A stretch of DNA of 10,864 bases from NCBI GenBank assembly GCA_001805895.1, contig MHHD01000020.1, forward strand, positions 1-10,864. Direction: 5' to 3'. Numbering within the stretch: the first letter of the stretch is position 1; the number at the start of each line of letters is the position of its first letter. A model generated the notes under the pieces. The model saw only the letters and a list, made by a program, of their open reading frames with translations. It searched no databases and had not been told where the DNA came from. Shown here piece by piece: positions 1-5,649 of this stretch. This DNA comes from Omnitrophica WOR_2 bacterium RIFCSPLOWO2_12_FULL_51_8. GTDB lineage: Bacteria > Omnitrophota > Gorgyraeia > Gygaellales > Profunditerraquicolaceae. The position numbers and the translations under genes are program-made.

Positions 1-1763
1 CGCAAAACCAAAAACTCTATTACGGCACTAACTACAGCAATTATTTCAATGAATATGATCCGCAGACCGGAGCGTTAAGGACCATTGGCCGGCTCGAACC
101 TGGCGGAGCACAAAGCATGGTGATAGGCGATGATAATGCCATCTATATCGGGACCTGTTGCACAGGTTTGCTTTATCGTTATGATCCGAGAACGGATGTT
201 TTCGAACCTGCCGCGGATCCTGATCCTAACGGAGGGGGATACCAATATTCCTACACCATAGGCGCCGACAACCGTTATACCTTTGTCGCGCTTGGACAAA
301 ATCCGTGGTACTTGGGCGTTTACGATCGCCAAGCGCGAACCGCGCAGCTTTATTTTAAAGATGATAGGGATGTGGGCTACGGCGGTGTAAATAAGGGTAC
401 CGATGGATATTGGTATTATTGGTATTACGGCCGCAGTCCGGCATCCGGCGGTAGGTTTCATTACCGCCTTGTTAATGGCGTTCCCGTGGAAGTGACTACA
501 GGTAGTGTTCCTACAATGGTCCAGAGCTACGGGTCCGTACAAAACGTTCACCTAATGGATGGATTTACTAGCTCGTCTGTTTATGGCTACGAATTCAATG
601 CAGACGATTCTTTTCCGGACAGTTCCAATAGCGGCAGGGCTCGCGTTGACTGGCGGAGAATAGGAGACACGAATTGGCGTACGACGGAAATGACAGGACT
701 CAATGTGACGCCGGTCTCGCTCCAGCGCGCCATATTGAATTCCGGAAAACTATGGATTTCGACTTCCGGATACAACCCGCTTTTGGAGTTTGACCCCGCG
801 ACCGGCCGTACCACCCGCATTGGTTACCCGAGGCTTAGCAATTATGATCTCCTCTTAGACGGTAATGATCTTTATCTTGCCGGTTATCCGGCCATGGCCA
901 TGCGTTATAGAATGGACCAGCCGTGGACACTGACGCCGAGCAATTTTTCATTCAATCCGACCACCCCAACAAGCAACCCATATCAAATTCCGCCGCATGT
1001 CGGGAAATATTACTACTATTCGGCCAAAGGCGCGGACGGATTCATTTATTTTGCCATTCATCACGAGCGGGATTCAACGGGCGGCGATTTGGGCTGGTAT
1101 GATCCGAGAACCGGAAATTACGGAAACTTAAGAGAGCCTTTTATCAATGACGATACCCGGGACCTCGATGCCATTTTGGGCGGAACTAAAATTCTATATT
1201 CCTCTTCCTCTGGTGCCGGCAGATTATTCGTCATTGATCCGGCCACAAAATCAGTTGAACGCGTGATTACTGTCCCCAATGGCGTGAGGTCTCAGATTGT
1301 CGAGGTTGAGCCGGGAATCGTAGTAGGCGCCGGACTAAGCGGAGACAAGCAATCTTCATATATCTACCGGATTAACGTCTCAACCGGAGAATTCCAGTAC
1401 ATGAACCGCTTGCCCGCTGGGGGTAAAGTTTTTGGCTCAAATATCAGTTATTCCCATCAGCGTATCGTTCTTGGACCGGACGGCTATGTGTGGATATTTG
1501 TGGGCGATTCGCTTTACCGGATTAATCCTGCGGATGGGGCCTTGCAAAAGATTTTAGATACCCCTTCGCGCAGTCTTATCTTTTATAATGGCGACCTTTA
1601 TCTTTACGGTGTCAAAGAATTGCAGCGAATCAGGGGGATTTTGACTTCGTCCGGCGATATTTCAGGGGATGGTAGTGTCAGCGCCTACGACGCCGGCCTG
1701 GCGCTAGAGCAGGGCAGGGGCGCGCTGGAGGCAGCGCACATAGCGCAACAGGCAGTCAGTTAG
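1..1763 (+). CDS. Beta-propeller protein with C-terminal dockerin-like calcium loop (5' end outside window)
   Basis: The reading frame is open to the left edge (first full codon at 3), so the true start lies outside; 586 residues are visible. At least seven copies of a YDP-x-TG-like strand motif recur (near nt 54, 180, 789, 1098, 1233, 1371 and 1521, for example YDPRTG and FDPATGR), as in NHL/SMP-30/YncE-like beta-propellers. Near the end, nt 1656-1691 encode DISGDGSVSAYD, a calcium loop with Asp/Ser at positions 1, 3, 5, 7, 9 and 12, typical of the first half of a type I dockerin. The protein stops about 24 residues later, so a second loop is missing or eroded. By family knowledge such proteins are usually exported and lie at the cell surface; the signal peptide would be outside the window. 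Ligand or enzymatic role is unknown. It is the only plus-strand gene and converges on the bL27-like gene. Confidence 0.8.
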   Translation, partial: QNQKLYYGTNYSNYFNEYDPQTGALRTIGRLEPGGAQSMVIGDDNAIYIGTCCTGLLYRYDPRTDVFEPAADPDPNGGGYQYSYTIGADNRYTFVALGQNPWYLGVYDRQARTAQLYFKDDRDVGYGGVNKGTDGYWYYWYYGRSPASGGRFHYRLVNGVPVEVTTGSVPTMVQSYGSVQNVHLMDGFTSSSVYGYEFNADDSFPDSSNSGRARVDWRRIGDTNWRTTEMTGLNVTPVSLQRAILNSGKLWISTSGYNPLLEFDPATGRTTRIGYPRLSNYDLLLDGNDLYLAGYPAMAMRYRMDQPWTLTPSNFSFNPTTPTSNPYQIPPHVGKYYYYSAKGADGFIYFAIHHERDSTGGDLGWYDPRTGNYGNLREPFINDDTRDLDAILGGTKILYSSSSGAGRLFVIDPATKSVERVITVPNGVRSQIVEVEPGIVVGAGLSGDKQSSYIYRINVSTGEFQYMNRLPAGGKVFGSNISYSHQRIVLGPDGYVWIFVGDSLYRINPADGALQKILDTPSRSLIFYNGDLYLYGVKELQRIRGILTSSGDISGDGSVSAYDAGLALEQGRGALEAAHIAQQAVS

Positions 1764-1805
1764 CGGGTATAAGGCAGTAGTGGATTGTTAAACTAAATCT
1801 TGCAG

Positions 1806-1919
1806 GTTGTTGGGTAAGGGTAAGGAGGCCGGTTTAGTAGTTAGGCAAGGTGGTTGGGTTACATCGACAAACAACCTAACCCAACCACCAAACCGGCATC
1901 CTAACCTTAACCCAACTAC
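1806..1919. repeat. 114-bp imperfect inverted repeat, G/T-rich arm against A/C-rich arm
   Basis: Arms 1806-1855 and 1870-1919 are reverse complements at about 39 of 50 positions without gaps, around a 14-nt loop. The left arm is almost free of C and the right arm almost free of G. The element is bracketed by the direct repeat GCAG (1802-1805 and 1920-1923), which could be a 4-bp target-site duplication or chance. It lies 3' of the propeller gene; there is no T-run, so it is not a classical intrinsic terminator, although a transcript could fold here. Confidence 0.6.
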
Positions 1920-1947
1920 GCAGAGAAATTAATTTGACAGCGTAGTA

Positions 1948-1980
1948 TTCTTGTGGGGACTGTCCCTTAAGACGCAAGAA
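1948..1980. repeat. REP-like hairpin with GGGACTGTCCC core
   Basis: GGGAC-T-GTCCC (1956-1966) is an 11-bp perfect palindrome, flanked by TTCTTG (1948-1953) and its complement CAAGAA (1975-1980). A related degenerate word, GGAAACTGTCCCT, occurs at 2084-2096. From general knowledge, gggactgtccc words are common in intergenic repeats near IS200-like/REP-associated tyrosine transposases; no such transposase is in this window, so the link is inference. Confidence 0.4.
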
Positions 1981-1994
1981 AGTAGCTTAGCTGC

Positions 1995-2049
1995 GGATAT
2001 CAGGGGATCAGGAGATCAGGATTTGGGGATTAGGATATTGGGAGCTTAG
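1995..2049. repeat. Purine-rich degenerate tandem repeat (about 8-bp units)
   Basis: Words of the type GGATATCAG, GGGATCAG, GAGATCAG, GGGATTAG and GGATATTG follow each other with roughly 8-bp period across about 50 bp. No gene or obvious regulatory site coincides with it. Together with the two preceding repeats it fills the 342-bp gap between the propeller gene and the bL27-like gene, in which I see no coding sequence. Confidence 0.35.
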
Positions 2050-2105
2050 GTTTGGTTGCAGGTACCGGTTACGTCGCGTTTCAGGAAACTGTCCCTAAAA
2101 GGCAC

Positions 2106-2351
2106 CTACTTGGCGGACTTCTGCAGGGGCTCTACATTGATAAAGGTGCGCACCCGGCCGTGGCTGGTTTTTTTCTTGGTAAAATAGACCTTGCCCGGAC
2201 AAAGGGCGTAGATGGTGCTTAGGCCGCGGGCATTCACCCCGGCCTTGTAAGCCGGCATGCCCCGGATCAAAATCTCTCCGGTCTTTACCACTTCGCCGCA
2301 AGCAACCTTTAATGCCTTATCTTTTTTAGGTGTGGAAAATCCGCCGACCAT
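2106..2351 (-). CDS. Divergent ribosomal protein bL27 family homologue (81 aa)
   Basis: Residues 19-74 follow the bL27 pattern: GEVVKTGEILIRG matches the family's G-x-x-V-x-AG-x-I-x-VRQRG strand, then YKAGVNARGLSTIYAL aligns with FHAGANVGCGRDHTLFAL, then PGKVYF with DGKVKF, and a C-terminal RTFINVEP with RKFISIE. The basic N-terminal tail, which in bacterial bL27 reaches towards the peptidyl-transferase centre, is shortened to a GGFSTPKKDK-like stub. bL27 (rpmA) normally sits beside rplU and obg; here it is alone. It may be a paralogue or this lineage's only bL27; which cannot be told from the window, so no symbol is given. The start is fixed by a strong Shine-Dalgarno and by the family-like beginning. 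The stop is TAG. A miniature mobile element lies just upstream. Confidence 0.78.
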   Translation of the reverse strand: MVGGFSTPKKDKALKVACGEVVKTGEILIRGMPAYKAGVNARGLSTIYALCPGKVYFTKKKTSHGRVRTFINVEPLQKSAK

Positions 2352-2355
2352 TTGT

Positions 2356-2364
2356 AACCTCCTT
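2356..2364 (-). promoter_or_regulatory. Strong ribosome binding site of the bL27-like gene
   Basis: Reading the minus strand, AAGGAGGTT ends 4 nt before the ATG at 2351, with the AGGAGG core at normal spacing. It supports this start over an overlapping frame. Only about 7 nt separate it from the flanking duplication and body of the mobile element at 2372-2529, so native promoter elements further upstream have been displaced. Confidence 0.75.
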
Positions 2365-2371
2365 CGTATAG

Positions 2372-2529
2372 TGATTAGTCAACTAAATAAGGGTTTGATT
2401 TTTGCGCAGATTAGCACAGATGAGAAGATGCAGATGATCACAGATAACGTCTTAAAATATCTGCGGTCATCTGTTTCTTTTCATCTGCGATCATCTGTGC
2501 AATACAACTCTTATTTAAGTTACAATGCA
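2372..2529 (-). mobile_element. 158-bp palindromic miniature element, copy 1 (MITE-like)
   Basis: This body differs from 9375-9532 at one position (A2374 against C9377). It is flanked by perfect 6-bp direct repeats GTATAG (2366-2371 and 2530-2535), while the other copy is flanked by a different pair, CTATAA; that is the signature of target-site duplication. It codes for nothing credible. It folds as a long hairpin: CAGAT words at 2407, 2417, 2431 and 2441 pair exactly with ATCTG words starting at 2459, 2469, 2483 and 2493 around the 11-nt loop 2447-2457. The ends are imperfect inverted repeats containing TAAATAAG/CTTATTTA. No transposase is visible, so it would be non-autonomous. Strand is arbitrary (palindrome). 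Confidence 0.75.
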
Positions 2530-2570
2530 GTATAGCATGTTTTACAACAAGTTATTATATTAAAATCAAG

Positions 2571-2703
2571 TATCAAATATCAAAATGACAATGTAGAATT
2601 TAAAAATTTTTAATTTTTATATGTAATTTTGATGCTTCGATTTCACTCAGCATCAATCCTGAGCGAAGCCGAAGGATTGATTTTTGCATTTTGATATTTG
2701 ATA
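2571..2703. mobile_element. 133-bp AT-rich palindromic element with perfect 17-bp inverted ends
   Basis: TATCAAATATCAAAATG at 2571-2587 is repeated in perfect inverse at 2687-2703. The interior is very AT-rich (about 2595-2635) and contains a separate GC-richer hairpin (2652-2681). I see no flanking duplication. It looks like a non-autonomous insertion or intergenic repeat, possibly composite, with a second repeat family nested inside. With copy 1 of the 158-bp element it accounts for most of the gene-free 388 bp between the bL27-like and nuclease genes. Confidence 0.55.
2652..2685 (+). terminator. Hairpin plus T-run, terminator-like on the plus strand
   Basis: ATCAATCCT (2652-2660) pairs perfectly with AGGATTGAT (2673-2681) around a 12-nt loop, and TTTTT follows at 2681-2685. 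The shape is that of an intrinsic terminator reading rightwards, yet no plus-strand gene ends nearby. The word TCCTGAGCGAAGCCGAAGGA resembles a hairpin repeat often seen in bacterial intergenic DNA, so it may simply be a repeat nested in the 133-bp element. For the minus-strand nuclease gene it lacks a T-run on the correct side. Confidence 0.35.
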
Positions 2704-2739
2704 TGACAGAGCACAATAATATCATATTCGTGCCAAATG

Positions 2740-4134
2740 TCAAAGTAAAACGGCCTCTTCGCCCTTGGCGGGAATATGCGCCTGCAGGCCGCTGGAGCTT
2801 AAGGCATCGGCCAAGGCCTGGCTCTGCTCCAAGTCGCCATGGACTAAGAAGATTTGTTTCAGCGGCAGGCAGCCGGAGACAAAATCCAGCAGTTCATTCT
2901 TGTCAGCATGCCCGGAAAAAGAGGTAATCACCACTACCTCGGCATTCAACTCGTATTCCACCCCGAAGATGCGCACCCTGCGCATCCGCTCCACAATCCT
3001 TTTGCCCAGGGTATCCCGCGCCATATAACCGACTACCAGGATCATCGTCCGGGAATCCTCGATATTATTGCTCAGGTGATGCAGGATCCTGCCGGATTCG
3101 CACATCCCGCTGCCGGCAATAATAATCATCGGCCGCCTGTCGGCATTCAGGGCCTTGGAATCCTCCTGCCCCCGGATGAATCTTAAGTTCAATAACCCGA
3201 AGGGGCTCCGTCCGCCCCGGATATCCTGCCGGGTCTCTGGGTCCAAAAAATCAACGTGTAATTCGAATAATTTGGTCAAGTCAGTGGCCAGGGGGCTGTC
3301 CACATATATAGGTATGGAAGGGATAAGTTTTTCTTCGAGCAGCTCGTTTAAGAAATAAATCACTTCCTGGGTGCGCTCCAGGGTAAATGAGGGAATGAGG
3401 ATCTTGCCTTTGCGCTCCACCGCGCGGCAGATCGCATCCCTCAACTTATTCTTGGCTTCTTCAATCGGCGCGTGCTCACGTCCGCCGTAGGTGCTTTCCA
3501 AAATCAGGTAGTCGAGGCCCTTAGGCGCTACCGGGTCATTCAATAGAGGAAGGCCCTTCCTGCCCAGGTCCACCGCGTAACCTATTTTTATATCCCGCTT
3601 GCCCTCTTTTATATCCAGGATAATGATGCTGGAGCCCAGGATATGGCCGGCATCCAGCAGGGTGGCAAAGACATTTTTTGCCACGCAAAACCTCTGGCCG
3701 TAGGAAATGCTGCGGAAGGCCCTGGTTGCCTTAGCCGCCTCCTTCTTGGTGTAAAGGGCGCCGCGCGCAGGCAGGCCCAGCCTGCGGTTGATTTTATTCA
3801 CGTATTTGGTATCCTCTTCCTGGATCTTCCCGGAATCCTCCAGCATCAATCTGGCGATATCTTTGGTGGCGGAAGTGGTATAGATTTTACAGCGCAGGCC
3901 GCGCTTGATCAGGCTGGGGATGTTTCCGCAGTGGTCAATGTGGGCATGGGAAAGGACCAGGGCGTCTACGGTGTGCGGATTAAAACTAAAAGTGGAGTTC
4001 TGCCGGTAAAACTCGTCGCGGCGGCCCTGAAAGAGCCCGGCATCCAAAAGCACCTCGCTCCCGCCGGCCCTGACCATATGGCTGGAGCCTGTAACCGTCC
4101 CGGCCCCGCCTAAGAATTTTAGGGTAATTGACAT
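2740..4134 (-). CDS. MBL-fold/beta-CASP ribonuclease (CPSF73-like)
   Basis: At 464 aa it has the normal length of stand-alone bacterial beta-CASP nucleases, cytoplasmic enzymes expected to cleave RNA with two zinc ions. Visible metallo-beta-lactamase motifs: D31, HAHIDH 63-68 (motif 2), DAGHILGSS 161-169 (motif 3), and D189 in YAVDLGR (motif 4; the family more often has FSGDLGR). The beta-CASP part shows motif A at E213 (ESTYGG), motif B with PSFTLERTQE 248-257, the GSGMCESGR loop 341-349, H409 in FSGHAD (motif C) and H432 in VHGD. All expected metal ligands are present, so it should be active. No Shine-Dalgarno is seen before the ATG; copy 3 of the palindromic element begins 13 nt upstream and may have replaced the original leader. 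Exact RNA target is unknown. Confidence 0.92.
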   Translation of the reverse strand: MSITLKFLGGAGTVTGSSHMVRAGGSEVLLDAGLFQGRRDEFYRQNSTFSFNPHTVDALVLSHAHIDHCGNIPSLIKRGLRCKIYTTSATKDIARLMLEDSGKIQEEDTKYVNKINRRLGLPARGALYTKKEAAKATRAFRSISYGQRFCVAKNVFATLLDAGHILGSSIIILDIKEGKRDIKIGYAVDLGRKGLPLLNDPVAPKGLDYLILESTYGGREHAPIEEAKNKLRDAICRAVERKGKILIPSFTLERTQEVIYFLNELLEEKLIPSIPIYVDSPLATDLTKLFELHVDFLDPETRQDIRGGRSPFGLLNLRFIRGQEDSKALNADRRPMIIIAGSGMCESGRILHHLSNNIEDSRTMILVVGYMARDTLGKRIVERMRRVRIFGVEYELNAEVVVITSFSGHADKNELLDFVSGCLPLKQIFLVHGDLEQSQALADALSSSGLQAHIPAKGEEAVLL

Positions 4135-4146
4135 CTAATACAAACG

Positions 4147-4270
4147 AACTAAATAAATTGACATATTGTATTCACAGATGAGCGCAGATGAGAAGATACA
4201 GATGATCGCAGATATTTTAAGACGTTATCTGTGATCATCTTGCAGCATTTCATCTGTGTTAATCTGTGTA
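4147..4270 (+). mobile_element. Diverged, inverted copy 3 of the palindromic miniature element
   Basis: Relative to 2372-2529 this stretch matches in reverse complement: the 23-nt core 4209-4231 (CAGATA, the 11-nt loop TTTTAAGACGT, TATCTG) is the exact reverse complement of 2441-2463. CAGAT words at 4175, 4185, 4199 and 4209 keep the 10-14-10 spacing; partners begin at 4227, 4237 (mutated to ATCTT), 4252 and 4262, with one inserted base. Both outer ends have decayed and no target duplication is visible, so this is an older insertion. It fills the 177-bp gap between the HD-GYP-like and nuclease genes. Confidence 0.65.
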
Positions 4271-4311
4271 TATTCGGTGTTGTTGATGTAAGAATATTTG
4301 ATGCGTTTATA

Positions 4312-5649
4312 TTAATAAAATACGGAACTCAGGTCGTTTGTAAAGGGATTTACAAAACCCTCAATCTTGATGCTGCCTTTTGTGGTCCTTAGGTCGATCC
4401 GCTCTTTCGCCTCCTTGGGCAGGATAACTTCTACCTGGGGACAGTCAATCTCGTCTCTATTTTCAGCGATGACCAGCGCCACCCGGCCGCCGCTTATGTT
4501 TAACAACGTGCCGATGGGCCAGATGCCGTTGATTTCAAAAAATTTATCCAAAAGCCGCGGCTCAAAGGCCTTACCCCTGCCCTTCTGCATCAGGCGGTAG
4601 ATCTGCTCCGGGGAATAATCCGATTTATACTTTCTTCTGGAGGCAAGCGAGTTGTAGGAATCGCATATCGCGACGATCAGGGAGGCAAGGTGAGCCCTGG
4701 AGAGGTAATTCAACCGGGGATAGCCTTTCAAGTCTAATCCCAGATGATGCTCCAGGCAGACTACTACCGGCATTTTTCCCGCTGTCTCTAAGTATTTCAG
4801 CATCAGCTCCGCGCCGAAAATAACGTGGCTTTTTATTCTGCCGGCCTCCGCCGGCTTCGCTGCGGAGCCCTTCGGAGCGGAACGATGGGCAATATAGAGC
4901 CTGCCGATATCGTGAAAGAGGGCCGCGATACCTATATCCATGACGGCATCTTTAGCAAACCCTAACTCCAGGGCAAGGCGCAGTGAAAGCACCGCAACAT
5001 CCAAGGAATGGTTAAAGATCCCCAGGTCTATCTTCCTTAATGCGGCAAGCCTCAAGAATTCCTGCGGCTTCAACTGCAGGTTATCCAGGATATTGTTCAT
5101 CGCGAACCTGAACATCAGGTAGTCAAAATTTTCGCCATCCAGGACAGCGGTCAATACCTGTTGGATCTTGTCTAAGGAGCTCTTATACACAGCCAGCGGA
5201 TTCACTGCCTGCCGTGCGGTATCCTTAACCGATGTCCCGTCAATATCAATTTTGCTGATAGTGATATTTTTTACTCCCACCGAGGACAGGTAATCCTGCG
5301 GTTCAAGTTTCACCTCGCCGGCCGGCGCGGCTAAGAAGGCGATCAGCTTATCCAATTCCTCTTTTTCCACCCCGCGGTGAAAAGCGAGCTTTTCTATCCC
5401 GCGTTCCTTTAAATAGATCACCGCCAGTTTTACCGCGCGGCTAAGATCAAAGAGTATCTCTGTTTCAAAAGCAAGCTCGTCGGCGACTATCCCGATGACT
5501 ACCTCATCCCTGTCCCTCAGCACATCCAGCAGGCTCAAGTATGCCTTATCCACGGATTTTTTAAATATCGGATGCTGAGTGGCATAAAGCTTTGCCGTCT
5601 GCAATGAGGCCAGGATATCCCGGAAAGAAGTCTCAATCTTTTCTAACAT
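4312..5649 (-). CDS. HD-GYP-like phosphohydrolase with N-terminal helical sensor-like domain
   Basis: The 445-aa protein has an N-terminal domain (about 1-130) homologous to the start of its operon partner, marked by HPIFKKSV at 26-33 and GIEKLAFHRGVEKEEL at 84-99. The HD domain (about 205-375) keeps all expected metal ligands: H214, HD 246-247, H275, HH 301-302 and D330. The GYP signature is altered: the family's HHE-x-x-DG-x-GYP is HHLGLDLKGYP here, so E and DG are lost while GYP (309-311) stays. HD-GYP enzymes hydrolyse cyclic di-GMP; with this signature another nucleotide or phosphoester is possible. A C-terminal region (about 376-445, starting WPIGTLLNISGGRVALV) resembles the tail often found after HD-GYP domains. 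No transmembrane segment is evident. The ATG overlaps the upstream gene by 17 nt and is preceded by AAAGGGTGG, implying translational coupling. Confidence 0.85.
   Translation of the reverse strand: MLEKIETSFRDILASLQTAKLYATQHPIFKKSVDKAYLSLLDVLRDRDEVVIGIVADELAFETEILFDLSRAVKLAVIYLKERGIEKLAFHRGVEKEELDKLIAFLAAPAGEVKLEPQDYLSSVGVKNITISKIDIDGTSVKDTARQAVNPLAVYKSSLDKIQQVLTAVLDGENFDYLMFRFAMNNILDNLQLKPQEFLRLAALRKIDLGIFNHSLDVAVLSLRLALELGFAKDAVMDIGIAALFHDIGRLYIAHRSAPKGSAAKPAEAGRIKSHVIFGAELMLKYLETAGKMPVVVCLEHHLGLDLKGYPRLNYLSRAHLASLIVAICDSYNSLASRRKYKSDYSPEQIYRLMQKGRGKAFEPRLLDKFFEINGIWPIGTLLNISGGRVALVIAENRDEIDCPQVEVILPKEAKERIDLRTTKGSIKIEGFVNPFTNDLSSVFY

Noticed and set aside
1806..1919. Integron attC site, because GTTGGGT and ACCCAAC fit the GTTRRRY/RYYYAAC core words
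   Set aside because: In attC sites RYYYAAC is the left outer end and GTTRRRY the right; here the order is reversed, the inner box arrangement is absent, and no cassette structure or integrase is seen.
2407..2497. CRISPR array, because of regularly spaced CAGAT words
   Set aside because: The words are 5 nt long at 10-14 bp spacing and mirror-symmetric; there are no 25-40-nt direct repeats with unique spacers and no cas genes.
2257..2535. Possible 92-aa plus-strand protein
   Set aside because: It runs antisense through the bL27-like gene and then through the palindromic element, has no ribosome binding site, and its residues are explained by the repeat.
4836..4880. GC-rich palindromic stretch inside the HD-GYP-like gene as an inserted repeat
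   Set aside because: The distance from the HD pair to H275 (29 residues) is normal for the family, so nothing appears to have been inserted.
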